This document shows, one piece after another, positions 44,887 through 56,800 of a DNA stretch of 64,000 nucleotides. Every line of letters starts with the position of its first letter. Within the stretch, counting starts at the first letter, position 1. The stretch is from Bursaphelenchus xylophilus (Eukaryota; Nematoda; Chromadorea; Rhabditida; Aphelenchoididae), in the NCBI GenBank assembly GCA_904066235.2, contig CAJFCV020000001.1, positions 4,464,001 through 4,528,000 of the forward strand, in the 5' to 3' direction. The notes beneath the pieces are model-generated. The model searched no databases and was not told where the DNA came from. It saw only the letters and a program-made list of their open reading frames with translations. The position numbers and the translations under genes are program-made.

Positions 44887-47800
44887 ATGAAAAGGGTCCA
44901 ATTCGACCTGCCCGATCTGAGCAGACCGGTAACGCCGACGCAAACACCTCCGCCACAATTTAGGTCAGATTTTTTACTTATACGTAGGCCTGAAAAATCA
45001 AGGTTTTTCGGATTTTAAGAAGTCCAAAAAATAGATTTTTTTGGTTCAATTCAAACCTCGACTATTGTAATTTTTTAGTGTAAAAATCCAGCAGTCCCGT
45101 CGTCCTCGTCGCCGGGTTAATCGCCCCAAAAATGTTCCAATTGCCAACTCCAATTACAACAACTTTTATGGCCATTTTGTGGACACTCGGCTCAAACGAC
45201 CTCAAGGGCCTGATTACTCATCGGATGGGGGATATTACAGAGAGCGCATTAGGGAACCGGAGTGGCTGGCCGACTATGATTTTGTAAGTTTTTTTTCTTT
45301 TTGCTTTCGAATTAACGTGGGAACAAAAAATTGAACGAGATTTCCAAAAATTTCCAAAGTCGCCCGAAAGATTATAGGTCGATACCCTTAGAGTGTAGTG
45401 TACGGTAGGTTATTCTAGAACTCTATTTTTTATGTCGAAGCAAACAAATTTTTGTCAGACCAGTTTTTTCTACCCAACTCTCATCATTTTGCGTGCTTTC
45501 TCTTCCAAAAAAAAGACTGTTAAATTTCTGGGCTGGAGTCAAAAAACGAAAGCTGAAGCATTCAGAGATTACATAGTGTGCTGCTAACGCTGAATCTGCA
45601 AACAAAACTTTAATCGGAGTACCCCAAATGACTCTACATTTATCATAAAAAATTGACTCTCAAGAAAAAATTTTTTTGACTCTTTTTTTGTCTCATTGAT
45701 CTTTTCCTACTGTACTTTCAACCTTTTGAACTCTGGCATTAAAACAATGATTGTTCGTTCGCTTTTTTCCCCTCCTTTCACAGCCAAAAATATCCTTCCC
45801 AAGGTAATTTCCTCACCGTTTCCATGAGTTTTCCTGAAGCTACAAGTCTTTATCGCAGCGGGGCGCCACTTTCTTCTAAGAAACATTTTCAAAAAATCCA
45901 CTTGTTCCACGTCGGCCCTCGGGCGATATTCAAATTATTTGAATTTGGAGTCTAAGTACCCTTATTTTCTTATCTATTGGTCTGAATAAGCCATCATGGA
46001 CAGTATGTCATCTGATGATTATTTTTTCCACGAAAGGTCACAGGTCAGTTTTTGAACTCGAAAAAACTTTTTTTTGGAAAATTTGAATCCGATTTTTGGG
46101 CCGTTTCCGAAGCAAGCATATGGTTTTACTTTGGAAAACCAGTAAAAAGCGAGCTGAAGTTCCAAAAAAATGTTGCGATCTTTTACTTGGCCGTTAAAGA
46201 AGCCGGTTTTTTCTAGTTTTGTGATCAGAAAAGGGTTTGTTACCGTAGTTTCAGGGTGTTCATGGATTTTAAATACTCTCTTTTGTCAAAATTATTTGAT
46301 GTTTCAAACAAATTTTAAACTTTTTCACGAAAAAATCGCTAAAATCTTGATGTTTTTTATGTAGTCATTATTTTTATGACCCATCCTGTAGCTCCCGAAA
46401 TCCATCCAATTCCTGACAATGAGAGAAGAAGGGGGTCAGGTCAGTTCCTCGGTAGTATAGTGGTAAGTATCCGCGCCTGTCACGTGCGAGACCCGGGTTC
46501 GATTCCCGGCCGGGGAGGAAACACTTTTTAGAGTTTTTCAAGTGTAAATAATACATTGTCCTGTTTACAGAAATGCTGTAATTTAGCTAGATGTTCAAAT
46601 AGGCTACTATCATGAAAAATTTAAATTTTTAAGCAGAAATAATAAACTTTGTGATGAAAAATTGGAAAAAGTCATCATTTTTTGTAAAAAAAAATTATTT
46701 TTTGCCTTTATATACCGGTAAGTTCGATAATTAGGACGTATATTATCTTCTAAGATTCAATTCATCCTCTCTTGTCACCCTCAAATCATCCGTTTCCAAT
46801 TCTCTTCCGCCGGAAAATTAATATTTCTTGACTTTTCTTCTGACATATTCCGCCATTCTGCTTGGTCCGAAAAAAAATTTTCGCTCGCGCGGACACAATG
46901 AATAACGCGTTAGGGCTATCAAAAGGACGACGCATGGGCCGATTCCTTTTTGGATTTGCGCGGGACGTTTGCTTTGAATAAATATGAAAAGAAACCACAA
47001 AAAATGTCCAAAACAATGTCCGAAAAGTTGGTCGCCTTATAAAAGGCGGGGGTTGGAGGACATATTTGGCGCCAGGACATCGTATGTCTCCCTGTTTCGG
47101 GGTTTTATGCGGTTTGAGGAGCGGTTTACGACCGGTCGACCTTGTTTTGTCGGGGCGTTTCAAAAAAGCGGCGGACGTTTGGTGGTCAATAAAAAAAATC
47201 AGTTTTTGAATATCTTAAGTCTATTTTCAATATATTTAATGTTTATTTTGAGTATTATCGCCTAAATATTGCAATTGGACCCACAAAACATATATTTTTT
47301 CTCTCGTTTCACGTGCGATTTTTGTTACTCTTTTCTTTTTTTGACAAGTTCTAGACGTTGCGAGGGAAAATTTAAGTGGTTTTTGGTTTTTGCAAACCCA
47401 TACCGCATTTAAAATACTATCAATTTCATGTGATTTTACATCGAAAATTACCGAATTTTACGGCTATTTCGTCTTTTCCCCCATTGTTGTCAATCAAGGA
47501 TAATGGGAAATGTGATATCAAAAAAAAAATGTTTTTCCTGGTTTGTTGATTTTTCATTCTGTTTTTGTAAGGAATTCATTATATAAATATTTTTTTTATA
47601 AATTCTCATAAGCCATTCGGATCGGTGAAGAGGAAACTGTGTTCCTCGGTAGTATAGTGGTAAGTATCCGCGCCTGTCACGTGCGAGACCCGGGTTCGAT
47701 TCCCGGCCGGGGAGGTAGTTTTTTTTTGCATTTCTAGCCGGATAAAATTTTTGATGATTGTTTGCAAAATTGGAATCCTTTACTTCTGGAGCATTTTATA

Positions 47801-50800
47801 TGGCTATGTATAGACATGGCTAGTGGGCCGGGCCGAACGAGTTTTAAAGGCCCCGGGGCCGGGCCGACCTCTTCCGGCCCCCGGGCCGGGCCGACCGGGG
47901 CCCCCGCCAGGCCCCCAATCGGCCCCCAATGACTAAAATTCTAAAATTAGGGTTGCCAATAAAAATAAAACGCAGAGCCAAGAACCGATTGGGCTTTTTG
48001 AAGTACTTTAGGAAATGGTTGGTAATTTTTTGTTTCAAAAATTTATTGTCGATTGTTATAACAAAAAAATGGGGACTTGGGTAGTACAACCCGCCAGCCC
48101 AGTTCAGCCCCCCTGGACCCCTTCATCCAATCTGAAGCGCCTACTCGGGATTGGGTTCCCTCGGCTACGATCATCGTTGCCTGAACCACAAAAACGAATT
48201 TGGACGGTAACTGGGGCTTTGAACTAAAACGCCTGGGGTCATTTTACTCTAATTTGCATTTTTTGTATAATTCTAATTTTTTAATTACGGGGGTGTGAAA
48301 TGGACAAAAACAGAAATGAACTACCTTTCGTAGGGAGCTGAACTACCAAAGCCCCAAAAAAATGTGTTAGATCTCGCAATGAATGCAGTATTTATATTTA
48401 CAGTTCGGCCCCCTGTCGGCCCCCGGCCCGGCCCGGCCCCCTGGGGGCCGGGGCCGGGCCGGGCCGAGAAAATTTGAAGGGGGCCGGGGCCGGGCCGACC
48501 CCTTCCGGCCCCCGGGCCGATTTTCGGCCCGGCCCGGCCCCCCAGCCATGTCTAGCTATGTATAAGAATTTTTCCATAAATACCCTTTTTGATGAAATTT
48601 TTAAGCTTTTCAAATTTTTGGCGCTAGATCGCTTATTTTTGTAATTTTCGGCCAGAAAAGAGTTGCAATTCTCTTGCATTTTACTATCCACAGTCTTTTT
48701 GATTAATTTTCAGTCACAAAAGTTACTGTTTCACCCACTAAACCCAGCCATTTCCTTCAAATCGCTCAACAATTAACGTCGATATTGCCCGTTTATTTGC
48801 CCGCAACCAAAACGTATTTGTTTCGCATCCAAATCTTAATTGTTTTCGTTTGAATTTGCTCAGATTTTAATTACTAATTAAAGGGAAACAAATTAGACGG
48901 GGCAGCGGCGATATCCGAGCGTTGCGCAACAGGTTTGAGTGGACTTGAGATTGAATTTCGGTCGAAAAAATGAAAGGTATAAGCCTTTCCGCTTGGACTG
49001 TTTTTTGCGCCTGAAGCCACGGGGATATCCGATATTTATCCAGATGGAATTAATTTCCGTAATCTCTTGACGTTGATCCTCTGTGATATCTTTATTTTCG
49101 AGTTGAAAAGAATGGGGTTTTGAGGGGATTTTTAGGTGATTTTTGCAGGTTTAGATTTATGAGACTTGTCAAAAATTTAACACAAAAATTTTTCAATCTA
49201 TACCGGCAGAGATATGGCAAAAAAATTTTTTTCTCTGTCCACCCTCTACATCTTGCCTACTCTCTCAACAAAAGAGTTGAATATGTGGGCTGACCCTGAA
49301 ACATCCAAGGTAAAATTTTAAGCAATTGATTGCTACTTTGGCACAAAGGGTATGCCACATTAAGGGCAATTTTGAGCCCTACTGTAAATGGAAAATTATC
49401 CAAAATAAGCTTATTCTACACTATGGTATTGAGATCGTTAAAAACATAAAAATCTGAATCTTCGGGATTTTTTTTTGTTTTTGGGGCCAACGCCGCCAGA
49501 TCGATCGTCAGCCATGATTACGTACGCTGTTACAAAGCGAATAGCATGTGCTTTATATACAATAAATTTGAAGAACCTTACTTTCCCCTAGCGGAAATAA
49601 TGGCCAAATTAATTTCCCGGTCATCGATTTGAAAAGAAAATTTTGGTCCCCCAAAAACTTTTGATTATTTTTTCAAGTTGGCAATTGGCTCCAACCCTGG
49701 CATTACTGTTGTTGTATAGCACGATTTTTACCCTTGCTGAAAGGGCTAAAAGTTTTAATTTCTAGGCCAGCCGAAAAAAGCTACAGGGAATTGATTTTTG
49801 TCCCAATCTTTTTGGCACACCCTGTAGTAAGGCTAGGCTATGAGTTTTAAACTACGCTTCCTTCTTTATGACTTATATATTTAGTTATGTTCTACAAAAA
49901 ATCGTCTACAAAAATATTTTTTTAGACTTTTTTATCTCCTTTCTGTTCAAACTTGCCCTTTTTTGACGTCTTGTTTATGCTAAAAGTAGTCATGTTGTAC
50001 ATAAACCCTATCCTCCCGGTGATAAACCTCGTTTTATCAGTTTTACAATCAAAAAACTTGTTATGATAGCTGAGGAATTTCCATAACACCCGCATCGGTT
50101 ATGATTTGTTTGCACGTCGTAAAGACGACGCAAAAGTCTATGCTATGACTTCCCCTCCGGCTATTTACCTAATCGCTCTCGAGTGGGTCACTTACGCAAA
50201 TTATTTTAGGGACGTCATTTTTCCGAAAGTTTTTTTTTGCGATTTTTTGGAGTCTTTTGTGAAAAATTGGCGTTTTTTCGGGTGGAGTTGACTTTTTCGG
50301 ACTCGGTATTTTGAAGCTACAGTAACCCTAACACTTTATAATTGAGAGAAATTCCCTGAAATTAAGCATTTATCTGAATTTTTAAGATTTTTTAAAATAA
50401 AAATGTGAAAAATTTGATTTGTTGCTTGTTTTCTGCGACGAATTCACTGTTTTCACAGCACTGAAAGATGTTTTTTGTTGTTTTGCACTGTACATTCAAC
50501 GATCGGCTAGACTAATAATGCCCAAAAATGGCTTTTTATTCCCATTTTATTAGTTTTGTCTTTTAAAAATATTAAATTTCATTTTTTAATATATATATAT
50601 TGCTGCAAAATTGATTTTACAATAGCATTGGACCCTAAAAAATGCAAATTAAAATTAAAATTTACTCATTCTTATTATTTTTTCGTCATTTTTGGAGACT
50701 TTGGAAACCTCTGAAAATCCTATTTTCGCTTTTTCTTATACTGTATTTTGCCTTCATCTCAAATTTACAAGACCCCTAAACCCCTAAACTTCTGAAAAAC

Positions 50801-53800
50801 CCTTTCATATTATATTTACTAACCTTTCCCTTTTTACAATACAAATCGGACTTATAATACTCATGACTCCCTCCTGAATTCGAAAATTTTGGATGGGTCA
50901 TTAGAGGGGAATCATATATTCAGAGAAATTAGATTACTCAAACTAATCCTCAAAAGTTCGGCGAGGGAATTGAGGTCAAACAGCGGTGAATTAATTGCAC
51001 TGAAAAACCAGCTTTCCTCTTTTATGATACGATTTATGAATAATACCGTGTTATGAGGCAGATGGGAGAGTCGTTTCCGGCCTTTTTGTGGCTTTTTGTA
51101 AACGTAAAATTTGGTGGCTCCGATGTATTTTAAAAATTCTTAAAAATAAAATCCGAATATTCAAAAAATTAGTGTTATAAATTAGTGTATGAAAAAAATC
51201 ATTACTTTTTCACCTTTGCCAAAATAATGGATTTTTTCCTATTTTCGGTCTGTTTTTTCAAAATGAGTTTTTTAATCATTATTCCCTCAATTAGCCTTTC
51301 CTTTTCCTTCTGTCTTTTTTCCACCTAAAGTCATTCAATTCCAAGTGGCTTTGGAACAGTTCCTCGGTAGTATAGTGGTAAGTATCCGCGCCTGTCACGT
51401 GCGAGACCCGGGTTCGATTCCCGGCCGGGGAGGAAACATTTTTTGTGAACTTTTATGTGGAAATGCTCATGTTTTTGTAGTGTAAGAATTACTGTAAGTA
51501 CGCTAGAATCTTCCTATATGTTTTTTTGCTCTATGGCTTGCTAACTTCCAAGGAAAATCTGATTTCCTGAAGAGTAAATTGAGCTCAAAATTTTGTCGAA
51601 AAGAAACTTTCTTTCGTTGTCTTGTTTAAAATACGACGTAACCATGGACGTTTCTATAAACTTGCTAATCAACCTTTTACGCTCAAAAAATATCACTTTT
51701 ATTCAATTGAACTTCGTTTTCCCAAGAAATCCCAAAAAAAAAAACTCGAACAAACCCCCGTTTTTCATCGGACGAAATTCCCCGCGGGCTAATTTTATTT
51801 GAATTTGAAATCCCGATCCCTGCTGCTCGTGTCTGAATGGGTACAAAAGTCGGACGAACGGCTATTGTAATCTCTTTCGCCTCATTCAATTTAATATTTT
51901 TATTTCCACCGACTTTGGGGCTTTCCAAGGGACAATTCAGATGTTTTTTGATAAGAAGATAGTAACAGAGGGGATTTACATGAGCGTATGTGTTCGATGG
52001 GGATTAGGATCAGTGGTGTTTTGGGGCTTTCAGATCATCTGATTTTGTTGTTTGCTGGGGAAAAATAGTCATTAAAACAGATTTGTAGCTGCAAAAATAA
52101 AAAAAATTTTGGGGAATTTGTTGCAAAATATATTTCTGGACATATTTAAATACTGATAAAATTACTTGTGTTAATTTTTAGAGATTAATTTTCAAAAATA
52201 TGTAAATTTAAAAAAAAATTTATTTTGATGTCAAGTATAATATAATATTGATTTCAAATCTCTAAAAATCCTTTTTAACACTAGCTAGAATACTACAGGG
52301 TAACTTTCTGTAATTTATGCAAATTTTATTTCAAAAAAATTTGAATAATTCTAAAAATTTGCGTATTCGTGTTAAGTGTAATATAATTCTTTTCTCAATT
52401 CTTCGTGCAATCAACTTTTTCTATAGCCTTCCAGAGTAATGCACACGACCTTAGCCTCCTCCCAGATCTGAGTAACTCCCCCATTTCTTCCACCGAAAAT
52501 GCTCTGTTTTGGCTGTAATGGCGCAGCTTTGGACAAGAAAAAGGGACAAAAAGAGGTATTAGAAAAACTTCAAAGGGCTTGAAAATAATGTGACTTTAAA
52601 ATTATTATCAATTTTTTGAAATCAACGTAAATTTTTTACAATTTCAGGCCGACAATTACGCTCCGAATGGCTACGGAAGTGATCCCTTGGCGGCACCACG
52701 GAAAGTAAGTGATTTTTGGAGCTAAAGTTGTCGCTAATCACTCAGCACAACGTTTTGTTATCTTTTCGCTTCGTCTTCGAGGGCTTTGATCATCAATTAT
52801 ATCTCCTTTTCCAAGTTTTTTGCTTGTTTTGAGAGGAAAAGAAAAAAAATTAGCAAAACGAAAAAAGTGATTGATTAAATTTTAAAATACGACGCTGGAA
52901 AATCGCAAAAACGAAAAAATATTCTGATTAGGTTTTAAAATACGACCAATATAATATCTGTTTGTTTCGGAAGGTTTTCATTTCAAAAATTCAAATTTCC
53001 CGCCATTTTTGGCATTGTGTTTTAAGAGCAGTTACAGCCCGCCAAATGCTGTGTAACGGAATTCCTTTTCCATTTTTATCATTTTCTCCAAAAATCCCAT
53101 CAAAAATCTCGTGATTCAAAAAAAAAAAGAAATCCCCGCAAATTCCCAAAAGTCTTGAAACGTCACTGCACCACAACCCCCCTCCTTTCCCGTCCCAACT
53201 TAGCCGGTTATTTTGATATCCGATCGGCCAACTGTTCGATTGGCCGCTTCTATTCGGGGGCCCTTTTTCTCGAGGTCATTTTTACACTTGGGGCCGGAAC
53301 AGGTACTCGCTAATCAATAAAACAATTCGCTTAAATCGACTGAAGGTCGGGTCGGTTTGGAGGGGGAGGGGGATTTGGTCGATTTTTGGCCCGTTTTTAG
53401 ATTTTTTTGCTTGAAATTTTTGGGATTTTGGAAATTTATGTTGAGAAAAATAAGAAAAAGTTATTATTTGTGAGCTTTTAGCGGAGGAATAAATCGTATT
53501 TTTAAAATATTCTTGTTTTTTGACCGACTTATTTTTGGAAATTCAGAATTGTTTTTTCGTATAAAATGTCACCGACCTGAATTTATTCAAATGTTTTTTC
53601 AAAATATATTTTTTTTAATTACAAAATTCGATTCAAAGTTTGTATTTCAAATGACGTCACCCACCCTCGCGACTCCATAAATCCCCCTCCCAATTATCAA
53701 AACTTGATGGCCCGCATCTGGCCCAGACTTGGGCCCTAATCTCCGTCGAATTTAAATACCCGCCGCGAGAACATTTGATTAGAAGGAGAAAGGAATTCAG

Positions 53801-56800
53801 GGGTTTAGCGCTCAAATCGAAATCGATTCTGAGAAAAAATTTTTTTTGCGATCGAAATTTGTCTTCGGTTTTCAGTTACTGGCCAGTTGTTATCTGTTGA
53901 CCTTTTCACGGAGATCTTGAGAATAGCGCTTGATTTTTAGGAGTATTTTGGGTGGACTTTGTGTTGTAGGGTAAGAATTCGGAGTTTGTTGTTGATTTTG
54001 CTGAAACTTGGCTTTATAAAAGATGTACTCCAAGTGGGCGCTTAGAATTTCTTTAAATTCTGCACACGTTTCTGGCATAGGCCACCAATCTTCTAAGGTA
54101 TAGTAAGCTGAGATATTTAACAATCTTTACGCCCGAGAGACTACGCGAAACGTTGAGAGCAGTCACAGAGAAAAACATTTTTTTGCCATATAAGAGTGAA
54201 GAAATAAGACGGATTTTGAGATTTTGAAAAAGACGCTGAATTTGTTTTCTCGAGCTTTTTTTCTCATGTCGGCCTCATTTTTTCCATTTTATTTTTTCAA
54301 AAAAAGTGAGGAAAGCGTTTTTAACGTTTTGCGTCGGAACGATCGGAGCGATCTTTTTTCTTCACTCTTATATCCTTGCCAGTTTCGTGGGGAAAAAATA
54401 TTTTTTTGTGGAAACCCTACCCTCTAGGCTAGGCATGGCTCCGGGCCGGGCTTTGCAAAATTTTCCGGCCCGGGCCGGGCACGTCAAGAAAAAATAAAAG
54501 AAAAACGGGCGCCCAATGAAAAAGCCTAGAATTTTTTTTGGCATTCTGCCCGGTGCAAATCCGTTTTTGTCCAAATGGTTTGCAATATTTTGACATAAAG
54601 ATTAATAGTAAATCACAAGATATTGATACCAATAGAAAGCTCGAGAGCTGCTTTTAAAAGCTAATAGAATCAAAATATACCCATAATCATAGTATTTTGA
54701 CAGTCTTCCAAGGCGAAGAAAACAACGTCTAAATAAAATGTTTTATCGACGATACCGAGTCAGAGAGAACTGGAAGGGGGTATAGGCTCCACGTCAAAAA
54801 AATCCTTAAACTATTCTTCGAGTATCTACATCGGTCTCGTCCCGCTTGATGGGACAGTTTTTTTGATATTCGGCCTTGAAATTTGCACTATTTTTAGCCT
54901 AGCTCGAACCGTGTTCAAAAAATGCGTCACGATGACACCCATTCAGAATGTGCCAGTGGTATAAAAAACAGTTGTATACGACTAGTAGTACTCCCTAGAG
55001 CTCCCATAAAAAAAATTAGGTTAAACATTGTTGTTATGTGCAATTTGGATGACAGATTTTATGAATTTTTTTTCGCTGTGAGAACCTTTGCAATGCCCGA
55101 AATTTCTTGACGTGCCGGGCCGACTAACTTCTCGGCCCGACTCCGGGCTTCGATTTTCAGGCCCGGCCCGGCCCGGGCCGGCCCGGTTTTTTTGAAATTT
55201 GAGTTTTGCCCGGAAAAAAAGGAAAAAATAAGCTTTTACAATAGGATTTTTCATTTTTTCGAACACAATGCTGATAGCGAACGTAAAGTGACCTTATGTA
55301 CCTAGGTTTTGCTAAATTTTTCTTTACATCTTGCGAAAATTTGCCATAATTTTCTTTTCATTTCCCGCTTTCTTTCTTTCCAAACCAGTATAAAATTTTC
55401 CGGGCCAAACCGGGCCGGGCTTTCCAAATTTCCCAAGCCCGGGCCCGGGCCGGGCTTGGAGATTTAAGCCCGGGCCTGCGGCCCGGGCCGGGCCGGGCTG
55501 GCCCGGTTTGCAGCCATGCTTACTCTAGGCAGAAATCGACATGAAACGTTTCATGCCAAAATTTGCAAAAACATATTTTGCCGACTCTAAAAATCATCTT
55601 TTCTACAAAGCGCGAGTCTTGTATGTGCGTTGAAAAAATGACCTAATTCTTGGCCAAACTTCATCAAAATCTGAGCGTCACACTTTGGGTACTTTCTCTG
55701 CTAATAAACTTGCAAATTCCCGGCATTTTTTACTCAACGATTAATTTTCTCCTCACATCAAAAGGATAAGATTACCTTGAGATTTATTGTTTCTTTTGAT
55801 GAATTCACGTGAACTTTGGACTTCCCACCAGTAAATCCTTTACCAAAAATCTCATTTCCAAACATATGTGAATTCTACTCGCCCGGAATAGCTTCCGGAA
55901 TATGTTTCTTTTCATTTTGGGGTATTATTATCTTTTTATTGCCATTCTCGTTTCATGACAACAGTTTCGGGCAAAATGCCGTTCCGTTTCGAGTAAAACG
56001 TAGATGTAATCGTAAATATAAATATTTTTGCCGTTTAAGATTTGGATCGGTTGCTTGAAATCTTAATTTTGATTTTAATGTAAGACTCCATAACTTTTGT
56101 GAGATTCTCACAAATCCTGAGCAAAATTATGATGAGAATATAATAAAGCGAGGTTTTTATGTCGAGAGTGGAAAACATGTTATGGGCCTTTCCGAATTTT
56201 GGGTTAAAAAACAGTATTTTTTGTTTATGGGCATAAATTCAGTTTTTTTAACGGACTCTTACAAATACGAGACTACAGAAAATTATGAGAGGCAGTCAGA
56301 GAAAAAAAAAAACGTTTTTCGGAAATCTTTGGAAGTTTGAAATAAAATTTGGTCCTTGTTGAGACATCATGCTCTCAATTTTTAACAAATTTTTAATTTT
56401 TCGTATCGAGAATCGCAAAAAAAAATATTTTGGACTTTTACAAATGAGAGACTTACAGAAAATGACGAGAGACGCGGTCAGAGAAAAAAGTTTTTTGGAA
56501 ATCTTTGCAAATTTGAAGTAAAAGACGTCATGCTCTCAATTTAAAAGAGAATTTTAACTTTTTTTCAAACAACGCTAAAAAATTCATTTTGTTTTTAGCT
56601 AAGAATCTGGCGTACCTACGCATAGGTCATGAATTTGGATTTAAAATTGGCCCGATTTATGTAAAAATCGAATAAAACTTATCTTTATATAATACGGTTA
56701 CGCAGCGATTGCACTTCTTTATTTCCAGGACCGAAACTACCGTCCATCCAATCAATATCGTTCAGTAGTCCCATTGGAAGTTAAGAAGTCGCCCAGATCC

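Noticed and set aside
46786..47163. 125-codon minus-strand frame and its plus-strand shadow
   Set aside because: Basic, low-complexity product inside a tensin intron with no recognised domain; a TATAAAAG at 47040 was noted but not supported.
50106..50291. 61-codon frame in a tensin intron
   Set aside because: Does not fit the phase of neighbouring exons and shows no motif.
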